Below are positions 1-6,991 of a stretch of 16,155 bases of DNA, in pieces (position 1 is the stretch's first letter; every line of letters starts with the position of its first letter). The stretch spans positions 1 to 16,155 of the forward strand of contig JAJPEA010000030.1 in the NCBI GenBank assembly GCA_023252335.1, read 5' to 3'. The translations under genes and the position numbers were made by a program. The stretch comes from Nitrosotalea sp. (GTDB taxonomy: Archaea > Thermoproteota > Nitrososphaeria > Nitrososphaerales > Nitrosopumilaceae). Below the pieces are notes generated by a model that worked only from the letters and a program-made list of their open reading frames with translations, made no database searches and was not told where the DNA came from.

Positions 1-1973
1 GAATCATCAAATGCCTTGATGGTAATCTTTCTTGCATCAGGGGCATAGCTGTCAAGATAGTATGGACCATTGCTTATCACAGCATGGCCATGTTGTGCAA
101 TCCATGATGATGACGCTTCATACCTTGAATCAAAATATTTTGAATCGTTTACAAATGCAAGTGCTGGAGGAATTGAATTCTCACTTGCAAACTCGTCAAG
201 GTTTGCCTTGATTAGTTTTGCATCATTTGGAATTATCAGTGACATCCAGTCAATGTTTTTATTTACTGCATCTGATCTTGAAAACGCAAGTTTGCCATCA
301 GTTACTGCTTTTTCCATCGAATAAATCATCTCCCATGGCATTGCAGGCCACACTTGAGCAGAATCTGCAATCTCACCTGAATCAAAGTGCCAGTAATTTT
401 GGTATACTGCAATCGTATTGCCATTGATAACTCGGACTCCAACAAGTGTCTTTGCAGACTGGCTTGCCTTGGGAGAAAATTCAGAATCAAATGTCATGGT
501 GCCATTTGTAGGGTCTGCACCCCACTGGTACAGGAAATAAATTCCATACAAGACATCGTTCATGTCCATTGGTGTACCATCATGCCAGTTTCCAAACTTT
601 AGATGAAATGTAACAGCGCTTGTTGCAGTGGCACCTGGTCCAACCTGAACCCATTTTTGCTTTGAGGCATCCCACTTTATTGCATCAGATGGGACGTTTA
701 GTTTGTCAAGTGGCCCCTTGGCGTCAACCTGCCAATCAGACCGTACTGGAATTGTATATCCAGTGTAGGGATTTTTGAAGCTTCCAGGATCAGAGATTAC
801 GCCCCATACTTGCTGGCTTGCAGTATCTGCAAATCCCGCTATTGGGTTCCATGCACCAGAGTAGATGGTTTTCACACCAATAGCAAGTGTGTCAGAGTCT
901 GACTTGGCATTAATTGGCGTAAACCTTCCTGTGATTCCCGCACCAAAGTCATTGATGATGCCATCAACTTTTTTGTTTGCAATAAACTGGTCAGTCTTGC
1001 ATGCAAGAAATATTCTAACAGAATCATGTATGCCCCGGTCAACTGCCTGGTTTATCAAATTGGCTCGCTGCTCAGATGATGTAAAGTTTCCAAAAAATAT
1101 TGCCTTTGACAAGGAATCAACTTGCGGGTCTTGGAAATTCCAGTATGACGGATTGTTAAATCCCGGCATGCTCGAGTACCACGGAGAATACATCTGCGCA
1201 GTGATTACAGAATCATATCTTACAAAGCCACCTATTGTCCACCCTTCAGTATAGATATTCCATTTTAGATCAGATGGATTTGAGCCATATACAGTTGAAA
1301 ATGCCTTGGTCAGGTCACCATAGTCTTTTTTCACGGTAAACCCCATGCCCTGCAGTTGTGATGCAAGAATTTCTCCAATTGATTTTCTCACAGGATCGTC
1401 GTTTCGTATGAAAATGTCAATGGTTACAGGTTTTGAGTCATAGTACCAAAGTCCACCAGTTTTTTTAGCTCCGGCTTGTTTCAGTGCAGATGTAATCATG
1501 GAATCAGCAAGTGTGGGATTGTGTTTGAAATTATACGACTGGAGCTCGCCCAGTATGAGAAGATAGTCAGGGTCATATGGCTTGTATGCAGAGACCATGG
1601 TAGCACCATACCCATCGAGGATTTCATCTACAATGAGGTCCCTGTCTACCAAATAATTTAGTGCAAATCGTACCTGCTGGATTGAAAACGGATTGAACTG
1701 GACGTCTGAAACTGCAGGGTTTAGCAAAAGACTATAGCTTGTACCAGAAGACTGGAACACCTGGAGATGTTGTCTTGACTGGTCATCAAGTCTGTCAATT
1801 GGTATTGCAGAATAGTACATGTCAAGGTGCCCGTTTTCAACTTCTTGCACTGCAGTATTGTCATCAGAATATTGTATAAACTGGACCGTGTCAAAGTTTG
1901 TTCCCTTGACTCCAAATGCAATTGCAGGTCCCAAAACAAAAAGTGCTAGCAGCAAGACTAGCATGAGCTTCAT
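1..1973 (-). CDS. Secreted family-5 (oligopeptide/nickel type) solute-binding protein, 3' end outside window
   Basis: The frame is open from an ATG at 1973 to the window edge (657 residues, no stop), so the gene is partial. Residues 1-20 form a Sec signal peptide (MKLMLVLLLALFVLGPAIAF) with no lipobox cysteine. The rest resembles SBP_bac_5 proteins, which bind peptides, nickel or similar ligands outside the cell for an ABC importer. Visible family signatures are VENGHLDMYY (46-54), IQQVRFALNYLVDRDLIVDEIL (98-119), VTFHLKFGNWHDGTPMDMNDVLYG (454-477) and ISNGPYYLDSY (632-642). Their order is reversed: the signatures usual for the C-terminal half come first (about 30-355) and those of the N-terminal half second (about 363-657). 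The start is chosen because a TATA box lies 25 nt upstream and no earlier in-frame ATG exists. No permease or ATPase gene is visible beside it, and the ligand is unknown. Confidence 0.8.
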   Translation of the reverse strand, partial: MKLMLVLLLALFVLGPAIAFGVKGTNFDTVQFIQYSDDNTAVQEVENGHLDMYYSAIPIDRLDDQSRQHLQVFQSSGTSYSLLLNPAVSDVQFNPFSIQQVRFALNYLVDRDLIVDEILDGYGATMVSAYKPYDPDYLLILGELQSYNFKHNPTLADSMITSALKQAGAKKTGGLWYYDSKPVTIDIFIRNDDPVRKSIGEILASQLQGMGFTVKKDYGDLTKAFSTVYGSNPSDLKWNIYTEGWTIGGFVRYDSVITAQMYSPWYSSMPGFNNPSYWNFQDPQVDSLSKAIFFGNFTSSEQRANLINQAVDRGIHDSVRIFLACKTDQFIANKKVDGIINDFGAGITGRFTPINAKSDSDTLAIGVKTIYSGAWNPIAGFADTASQQVWGVISDPGSFKNPYTGYTIPVRSDWQVDAKGPLDKLNVPSDAIKWDASKQKWVQVGPGATATSAVTFHLKFGNWHDGTPMDMNDVLYGIYFLYQWGADPTNGTMTFDSEFSPKASQSAKTLVGVRVINGNTIAVYQNYWHFDSGEIADSAQVWPAMPWEMIYSMEKAVTDGKLAFSRSDAVNKNIDWMSLIIPNDAKLIKANLDEFASENSIPPALAFVNDSKYFDSRYEASSSWIAQHGHAVISNGPYYLDSYAPDARKITIKAFDD

Positions 1974-1994
1974 GCTATGTTTTTCAATGAACTG

Positions 1995-2001
1995 TATTTA
2001 A
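1995..2001. promoter_or_regulatory. Shared TATA box for two divergent leaderless genes
   Basis: TATTTAA reads as TTAAATA on the other strand, so it can serve both directions. Its centre (1998) is 25 nt from the ATG at 1973 (minus) and 22 nt from the ATG at 2020 (plus). Both distances fit archaeal leaderless transcripts, in which the A of the start codon is at or next to +1. The whole intergenic gap is only 46 bp. Confidence 0.6.
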
Positions 2002-2019
2002 CCGTGGCCCAATGGTAGT

Positions 2020-2697
2020 ATGATAAAAATTTTAAAGGCGGCAAGTATTTTATTTGAGAAATATAAAACTCAAATATTGAATGTTACAACGCTTGTAAAA
2101 GGAATACCTGGAATAATTCCAGGCGGATTGTCTGTCAAGGATTTTAGCATGGCAACGCAGACAAGCGAAGATCTGGCAAAAGAGATACTAGATAATTTTA
2201 TGCAAAATGGCATTGGAAAATTCGAAGACGGTCAGATCCAGTTTGAAGATTCTGACAAGCTAAAGACTAGCATAATTGCAATAAGCATGGGTGCACCAAT
2301 TGATGAAGTCTCCCGCATGCTAGAGTGGCAGGATTTTGAGTCACTTGCAGCAGAGGTTCTTGAAAAACGAGATTTTGAGACAACAAAAAATGTCATCATG
2401 AAAAACCCCCGCATCCAAATTGATGTCATAGGCATCAAGTCAGAGGTTGCAATACTCATTGACTGCAAGCACTGGAACAACATGACCCAGTCTGGGTTAC
2501 AAGAGGCAGTGAAAAAACAAGTGATCAGAACAAAACAGTTTGTATCAAAGCACAAAGTCAGGGGAGCAGTCCCTGCAATTGTCACGCTATACCAGCACAG
2601 TGTCCAGTTTATCGATAAAGTACCAATAATTCCAATCCACCAGCTAGATTCATTTTGTGACGAGTTTTACGGAAATCTAGAAGAGATGCAGAGCTAG
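2020..2697 (+). CDS. Mrr-like PD-(D/E)xK nuclease-fold protein
   Basis: A 225-residue cytosolic protein. The C-terminal half has the pattern of restriction-endonuclease-like folds (Mrr/RecB/Holliday-resolvase superfamily): a helix with acidic residues (DFESLAAEVLEK, 105-116, candidate E107 or E112), then D135 in RIQIDVIG, then D148-x-K150 in AILIDCKHW, followed by a helix rich in basic residues (164-180). These match the E...D...(D/E)xK catalytic layout, so the active site looks intact. The first 75 or so residues contain a likely helix-turn-helix or winged-helix (SVKDFSMATQTSEDLAKEILDNFMQNGIGKF), probably for DNA binding. No methyltransferase or helicase lies nearby, so a classical restriction system is not supported; DNA repair or a Mrr-type modified-DNA nuclease are alternatives. 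The stop codon overlaps the stop of the convergent DUF2070 gene. The ATG start is supported by the TATA box 22 nt upstream. Confidence 0.7.
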   Translation: MIKILKAASILFEKYKTQILNVTTLVKGIPGIIPGGLSVKDFSMATQTSEDLAKEILDNFMQNGIGKFEDGQIQFEDSDKLKTSIIAISMGAPIDEVSRMLEWQDFESLAAEVLEKRDFETTKNVIMKNPRIQIDVIGIKSEVAILIDCKHWNNMTQSGLQEAVKKQVIRTKQFVSKHKVRGAVPAIVTLYQHSVQFIDKVPIIPIHQLDSFCDEFYGNLEEMQS

Positions 2698-4433
2698 AAC
2701 ATGGTATAAATGAAAAACCCAGTGGTTATCAGAAGAAACGCCTGGGTAATTCGCATTGCATTGTCAAGTGATTTTGAATAGAGCTCAAGTTGGTTTCCAC
2801 CCATTACCTTGACCTGTGTCTCGCTTTTTAGCAACTCGTATGATGCAGGTGTTGCAGAGTGGTCTGCCTTTTTGGCAAGATCAGAAAACCACGATATCAC
2901 ATCGGGTGCTTTTGATAAACTTCCAAACTCAAAGTATCCATGCTTGTTCTTGGCAGTTCGTGCCTTGTAATGTGTATCAGATGTGCATATCTCAAGAAAG
3001 TTGTATCCGTTCTTTGAGAAATAGTTTGCAATCTCTTCACGCAATCCGTTTAGCATGTTGTTTGCATCAGCCCATGCAAGAAAGAATTTCTCGTCCCCAA
3101 TCTTAAAGCACATCATTGCAACTTTACCAGGTCCAAGATCGTCTGCCTGGAAATGCAAGTTCTCAGAATTTGCATATCCAACTTCTAGTGGTAGTCTCTC
3201 TTTTGTAATCAGTGTGTCAAGGGTTGATTTTGCAGCAGTCAAGAGATCGTCTGCATCAAGTTTTTCAATCTCTTTTCCCATTGCATTGTGGCTGTCAATT
3301 ATCAATACTCTTTCGTATCCACGGTTCATGCCGTACTGTTCCAAGTCAGATTTGACATGATATGGAATGTCTTCCATGCCATGTGGAGACAGTGAGAGTA
3401 TCAAGACTGCGGTTTTGTCAAACAACAATCCAGTTGTTCGCGCTTTATTGACTTGGACAGTTACAGGCTTGGTACACAGGGAACCCTCCCTAATCTTTGA
3501 GTTGTGGTTCAGACTAGTAATGTACAAGTCCACTTGGGATTTTGATGGCAGGTTTAGCGCATGGTCAGAAATGCTATGCATTACCATTGCAGACGAGTCA
3601 AGATTTTTGTAAATCAAATATGGAATGTTGCTTCCACCTATTGGATGAAACGGTCCTGGATGCAAGTCAGGAATTACCAGTCTACAGTTTTTGTCAGTTG
3701 TCTTGAATAAAATTTGAAATGTTGATACCTTTGATGGCTCGGAGCGTTTCTCCATTAGAGATTCCATCGGTACTGGGTCATTGTTTGTCCATGCAGCAAG
3801 ATATGCTTGCAAAAATGCATGTGTACTTGATAGTCTTCCGCTTCCTGCTTTTCTGTCACTTAGCAGAGTCCAGGCAGATCCAAGAACACAAAAGACAAGT
3901 CCATATTCAATTGCCTTTGGGTCAGAGAGCATTGGCACCCACATGTTGGTTGGTACAAATGCAAGAAAGACTGCAAGCGGTTGGAGAAGACAAGTTATCC
4001 ATGCAGTTGAAAGCTTGGTTCCAAGTACAGATGTAAATATTGCAATACGAAAACTTGCGTGCAGTAGCATTCCCTCTGTTATGTAAACTGGCAACAGTGT
4101 AGGTTTTGAAAATACATAGGCTCCAAGAATTCCACAAAGAATTGTCACAAGCCACAAGAGATTTCCAAATGCAGACATGTGGATTGATTTTGAATATTCA
4201 GTCTTTAGAAGTCGCGGATCAATGAACTGTGTTGCCACAAGTACGGCAACTGTAACAGGAAGTGCAATAAACAGATTATCCGTAGTCTTGAAATAATTTA
4301 TGTAAGATACTGCAGCTATCACACATACAACTGCAATAGATATTGCAAGGGATACATAGTGTGACGTCGGAGTAAATGTTGTTAGAGTGTATCGTTTGTG
4401 AATGCGAGATACATCATTGGAGCTTTCCGTCAT
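2694..4433 (-). CDS. DUF2070 family multi-pass membrane protein
   Basis: I recognise this as the archaeal DUF2070 family, whose function is unknown. I place the start at the ATG at 4433 (579 residues, MTESSNDVSR), because that codon overlaps the stop of Sec61-beta as ATGA. An in-frame start at 4460 would add nine residues and lie inside the upstream gene. About six hydrophobic segments fall between residues 27 and 190, then a soluble domain (about 200-550), then one last segment at 558-579. The soluble domain is rich in potential metal ligands in conserved-looking motifs: DLHPGPFHPIGGSN (256-269), HSISDH (286-291), SPHGMEDIP (349-357) and IDSHNA (379-384). This suggests a metal-dependent hydrolase-like site facing one side of the membrane, which is inference. 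It is co-transcribed with Sec61-beta. Its stop shares a CTAG with the convergent nuclease gene. Confidence 0.8.
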   Translation of the reverse strand: MTESSNDVSRIHKRYTLTTFTPTSHYVSLAISIAVVCVIAAVSYINYFKTTDNLFIALPVTVAVLVATQFIDPRLLKTEYSKSIHMSAFGNLLWLVTILCGILGAYVFSKPTLLPVYITEGMLLHASFRIAIFTSVLGTKLSTAWITCLLQPLAVFLAFVPTNMWVPMLSDPKAIEYGLVFCVLGSAWTLLSDRKAGSGRLSSTHAFLQAYLAAWTNNDPVPMESLMEKRSEPSKVSTFQILFKTTDKNCRLVIPDLHPGPFHPIGGSNIPYLIYKNLDSSAMVMHSISDHALNLPSKSQVDLYITSLNHNSKIREGSLCTKPVTVQVNKARTTGLLFDKTAVLILSLSPHGMEDIPYHVKSDLEQYGMNRGYERVLIIDSHNAMGKEIEKLDADDLLTAAKSTLDTLITKERLPLEVGYANSENLHFQADDLGPGKVAMMCFKIGDEKFFLAWADANNMLNGLREEIANYFSKNGYNFLEICTSDTHYKARTAKNKHGYFEFGSLSKAPDVISWFSDLAKKADHSATPASYELLKSETQVKVMGGNQLELYSKSLDNAMRITQAFLLITTGFFIYTMF

Positions 4434-4594
4434 GGCGAGAAGAAGAACTTGAGAATCCACGAAATCCCAATCAAAGATGCTGGTATTGCTACTACCACCT
4501 CTGGTTTTAACTTGTATCCCTTAGTCTCATCCTCGAAGAATCTTAGCAGTCCTGCGCTTGATGCGGGCAGTGGTGCAGATTTTTTGCTGCTCAT
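4430..4594 (-). CDS. Preprotein translocase subunit Sec61-beta (archaeal SecG equivalent)
   Basis: A 54-residue protein, short enough to be missed by gene callers. It begins MSSKKSAPLPASSAGLLRFF, followed by the family hallmark FEDETKGYKLKPEVV (20-34) and one C-terminal membrane helix (about 33-52), ending at SP. This is the standard archaeal Sec61-beta layout: a short basic cytosolic N-terminus and a tail anchor. It is the non-essential third subunit of the SecYE translocon and acts in protein export and membrane insertion. A TATA box centred 26 nt before the ATG supports the start and a leaderless transcript. Its TGA overlaps the ATG of the DUF2070 gene (ATGA), so the two are likely translationally coupled. 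Confidence 0.92.
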   Translation of the reverse strand: MSSKKSAPLPASSAGLLRFFEDETKGYKLKPEVVVAIPASLIGISWILKFFFSP

Positions 4595-4615
4595 ACTAGT
4601 CCTGCATTAAGGATC

Positions 4616-4627
4616 TTTAAATAAATA
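4616..4627 (-). promoter_or_regulatory. TATA box of the Sec61-beta/DUF2070 operon
   Basis: On the minus strand this reads TATTTATTTAAA, a strong archaeal TATA-like element. Its centre is about 26 nt upstream of the Sec61-beta ATG at 4594, predicting a leaderless mRNA. It lies in the 44-nt gap after the upstream p27-type gene, so the operon can be transcribed independently of that gene. Confidence 0.65.
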
Positions 4628-4638
4628 CCTTTTCGTGC

Positions 4639-4968
4639 CTAGGAAGCCCCAAGTTTTTCTTTGATCGCAATTATCGAATTCATGGTCTCCAAGATCTGTT
4701 TTTGTTTTTCAAGATCTTTTTCCATTGCAAGTTGAATCGACAACTCTAACAATTTTTTATCCAGATTGTCAATGGATGCATTACCAGTCTTTTCTATTTT
4801 TACCGGGATGCGGTCAATTTGTTCTCCTGCTTGCTTGCCACAGCTGACACACAATGCATTGCCGTTTTTCATCACCCGTACACCCTTGCAGTATGGACAA
4901 GGATCACTTAGCAGTGTAGCACCGTTTAGTAAAAGATCAACTGCTTTCTTGGTCAGATCTTTTGACAT
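4639..4968 (-). CDS. Zinc-ribbon protein, Sjogren/scleroderma autoantigen 1 (p27) family
   Basis: A 109-residue protein beginning MSKDLTKKAVDLLLNGATLL. A zinc ribbon follows, with ligands C24-x2-C27 (CPYC) and C40-x2-C43 (CVSC), and then a predicted helical or coiled-coil tail (about 65-109, rich in Leu, Lys and Glu). The N-terminal helix plus CPYC...CxxC is the signature of the autoantigen p27 family, which is widespread in archaea. Its role is unclear; nucleic-acid or protein binding through the ribbon is plausible. I reject the longer start at 5001 (MFFYLIASIIF...) because the TATA box sits inside that stretch, about 23 nt before the ATG at 4968. The gene diverges from aIF1 and is followed on the same strand by Sec61-beta. 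Confidence 0.85.
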   Translation of the reverse strand: MSKDLTKKAVDLLLNGATLLSDPCPYCKGVRVMKNGNALCVSCGKQAGEQIDRIPVKIEKTGNASIDNLDKKLLELSIQLAMEKDLEKQKQILETMNSIIAIKEKLGAS

Positions 4969-4985
4969 AAAGATAATGGATGCAA

Positions 4986-4995
4986 TCAAATAAAA
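4986..4995 (-). promoter_or_regulatory. TATA box of the p27-family gene
   Basis: The minus strand reads TTTTATTTGA. It is centred about 23 nt before the ATG at 4968, which supports that start and a leaderless transcript. Confidence 0.5.
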
Positions 4996-5016
4996 AAACA
5001 TGAGGGGAGAAACAAG

Positions 5017-5024
5017 GCTTAATA
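5017..5024 (+). promoter_or_regulatory. Candidate TATA box of the aIF1-CPBP operon
   Basis: GCTTAATA is the best AT-rich element upstream of aIF1, centred about 29 nt before the ATG at 5050. It is weaker than the other boxes in the window. Confidence 0.4.
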
Positions 5025-5049
5025 GTAGGATCTCGACTTTTTATTGCGA

Positions 5050-5358
5050 ATGGCGGTAATCTGCAACACTTGCGGACTTCCTAACGACTTATGCGCCTGT
5101 GGCGAACTAGAAAAAGATCAAACACAGATTGTTGTTAGAATTGAAGAAAGACGTTTTAAAAAGAAAGGAACGATGATTGAAGGAGTCAATCCAAAGATGA
5201 ATGATTTAGGAAAAGTTGTAAAAGAGTTAAAGGCCCGTTATGCTTGCGGTGGCACTGTAAAAGAAGGTTACATATTTCTCCAAGGAGATCACAGGGATAC
5301 AATCAAGACAACGCTTGTTAAGCTTGGATTTCCAGAAGCAAGTATCGAAGTCCATTGA
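5050..5358 (+). CDS. Translation initiation factor aIF1 (SUI1 family)
   Basis: A 102-residue protein. The N-terminus holds a putative zinc knuckle (C5, C8, C15, C17 in VICNTCGLPNDLCACGE), typical of archaeal SUI1 proteins. The SUI1 fold follows: QIVVRIEERRFKKKGTMIEG, then DLGKVVKELKARYACGGTVKEG (the ribosome-binding basic loop with conserved CGGTVK), then the end IFLQGDHRDTIKTTLVKLGFPEASIEVH. aIF1 binds the 30S P-site region and monitors start-codon selection. I prefer the ATG at 5050 (MAVICNTCGL) over an in-frame TTG at 5044, because archaeal homologues normally start M-A/x-x-I-C-x-x-C. Its TGA overlaps the TTG start of the next gene, so the two form an operon. Confidence 0.93.
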   Translation: MAVICNTCGLPNDLCACGELEKDQTQIVVRIEERRFKKKGTMIEGVNPKMNDLGKVVKELKARYACGGTVKEGYIFLQGDHRDTIKTTLVKLGFPEASIEVH

Positions 5359-6356
5359 TATCAAGTATAGAAAAATTAGATAGAATCATCAAAGCTCTTC
5401 TCATTCCATATTCCGGATTATTATCCGTAGTATTTGGAGTAATGATATTGTCATTTCCAATTGGATTGTATGTAATGTACAATTCAGATGTTGGAAAAGA
5501 GATCAACTACCAGTATCCCATAAACGGACTGGACATGTTTTTGGGAGATATTGGTTACAAAGTCCCAGTCTCTTTTGAGATGGGTGATGCATTTGTTATA
5601 TCCTGGACAATATTTCTGATTCTTTTTACAATATCGTATTTTGGCCCAGAGAGCACGCTTCTCAAGACACTCTCAAACATGATGTCACGAGAGGTAAAAA
5701 AATTCCAGGGAAACGCCATGGTAAACATGTTGGCATGGTTTTCAATCTTGATTTTGTTTTCTGTAACAATTGATACAATCCAGCAAAGCTTTGGAGTAAA
5801 GATAGAATCTCCCGCTTCAGGCAATGATTTGGTACGATTCTTTCAGCTTGGCATCTCTCCGCTGACAGAGGAGACAGGTTTTAGGGTTCTCCTAATTGGC
5901 GTGCCATTGTTTTTGATGTATTCACACATTCCATCATGGAAGATGCTGGCCAGGTCATTGTGGAGACCATCAAAGTATCTTTTGATTTCAGATTACAGAA
6001 AACCAATGATACTCATCATAACAATTGGATTGCTCTTTGGTGTAGCGCACATCATTTCAGGTACACCATGGAGCCCTGGAAAAGTGACACAAGCTGCAAT
6101 GGCTGGTGTAATAATTGGCTGGGTTTATGTAAGATATGGACTGGCACCTGCAATTCTTGTCCACTGGGCAACAAACTATTTCTTGTTTTCATACTTGTTC
6201 TTCCTCTCAGATCTGAGTCAGAGCGCAACAATAAACGATTCATCAAATCCATTTTCAAATACGGTAGAAGTGATACTTGTTACAACAGGATTGTTTGCAC
6301 TGGCAATCAAGATCCTAGAGCGCATAGAATCAAAACAAATCACATCTAGTCCCTAG
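5355..6356 (+). CDS. CPBP-family intramembrane metalloprotease (CAAX protease/Abi type)
   Basis: A 333-residue multi-pass membrane protein. It carries the three CPBP (PF02517) motifs: EETGFR (E172, E173, R177), FGVAH (F228, H232) and HWATN (H270, N274). These are the glutamate and histidine residues of the Rce1-type active site, so the enzyme looks catalytically competent. Hydrophobic segments occur at about 13-41, 79-97, 122-140, 176-191, 216-236, 245-258, 263-285 and 303-320. Known members cleave prenylated proteins or peptides, or process bacteriocins; the substrate here is unknown. The only suitable start is a TTG at 5355 that overlaps the aIF1 stop as TTGA, implying translational coupling. 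The next in-frame ATG would remove the first membrane segment. Its TAG shares a CTAG with the convergent cofC stop. Confidence 0.88.
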   Translation: MISSIEKLDRIIKALLIPYSGLLSVVFGVMILSFPIGLYVMYNSDVGKEINYQYPINGLDMFLGDIGYKVPVSFEMGDAFVISWTIFLILFTISYFGPESTLLKTLSNMMSREVKKFQGNAMVNMLAWFSILILFSVTIDTIQQSFGVKIESPASGNDLVRFFQLGISPLTEETGFRVLLIGVPLFLMYSHIPSWKMLARSLWRPSKYLLISDYRKPMILIITIGLLFGVAHIISGTPWSPGKVTQAAMAGVIIGWVYVRYGLAPAILVHWATNYFLFSYLFFLSDLSQSATINDSSNPFSNTVEVILVTTGLFALAIKILERIESKQITSSP

Positions 6357-6991
6357 CCTAGAACTTTTCTAAGCGAGTTTGCAATGACAGTATCAGAAAA
6401 AGACAGGATGAAATTCAAGTCAGACTGGTCATCAATATCAAGCATCATCCTTCGAATCAGCACAAGTGAAGAGCTTGCATTTCGTTTCTCGGCAGTGCTC
6501 AGATGTATCTTGTAGCTGTCCTCATCATAATGAGTCTCCATTACTCCAGGCGGGGTTCGAAACAAGGCATTTGTCCCGTCAAATTTTCTAGACGGCACCA
6601 CAAGGACACACCTGTCAGATGTTCTCATCTGGTATAGTGCAGAGATATCATCAGACTGCATCAATGGAATGTCTTGTGGAAAGACAATTGTTCCATCAAA
6701 CCCCTCTTTTGCAAAATAATTGTCTGCAAGCAAGACTGCACTGTTTACTCCCTGCTCAGACTCGTCATAGATTCCATGGGCTCCAAATTTTTTTCCAATA
6801 TCAAGGGCTTTTTCATCCTTGCTTACAAGAACTGTTTTTTCTATAACATCAGACTTTGTTACAGAACCTAGAACAGATTCAAGCATCAACTTGCAAATTT
6901 GCTCAGTCTTTTCAGGTGCTAGCCCAAGACGAGTCTTGGCTCGAGAAAAAGTTTTTACAGGAATTATTGCGCCTATGCGCGAATTAGACAT
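6353..6991 (-). CDS. cofC: 2-phospho-L-lactate guanylyltransferase (CofC), F420 biosynthesis
   Basis: A 212-residue protein of the CofC family (nucleotidyltransferase fold). It starts RIGAIIPVKTFSRAKTRLGL (5-24), the nucleotide-binding loop with conserved K and R residues. It continues with FPQDIPLM (the metal and nucleotide site acidic region, near residue 104) and a conserved DGTNALFR near 138. CofC makes the activated guanylyl-phospho-lactate (or PEP or glycerate equivalent) that CofD joins to Fo in the F420 pathway. The ATG at 6991 overlaps the end of cofD by eight bases, so the pair is an operon with cofD first. The C-terminus converges on the CPBP gene. Length is normal for the family. 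Confidence 0.9.
   Translation of the reverse strand: MSNSRIGAIIPVKTFSRAKTRLGLAPEKTEQICKLMLESVLGSVTKSDVIEKTVLVSKDEKALDIGKKFGAHGIYDESEQGVNSAVLLADNYFAKEGFDGTIVFPQDIPLMQSDDISALYQMRTSDRCVLVVPSRKFDGTNALFRTPPGVMETHYDEDSYKIHLSTAEKRNASSSLVLIRRMMLDIDDQSDLNFILSFSDTVIANSLRKVLG

Noticed and set aside
2003..2020. tRNA-like A-box (TGGCCCAATGG) just before the nuclease gene
   Set aside because: No pairing partner for a D-stem, no anticodon arm or T-arm, and the stretch runs straight into the coding start at 2020.
2020..2697. A restriction-modification or defence system around the nuclease
   Set aside because: Neighbours are a solute-binding protein and the Sec61-beta/DUF2070 operon; no methyltransferase, specificity subunit or helicase is present.
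4434..4460. Longer start for DUF2070 (nine extra residues)
   Set aside because: It lies inside the Sec61-beta coding region; the ATGA overlap at 4430-4433 is the better start.
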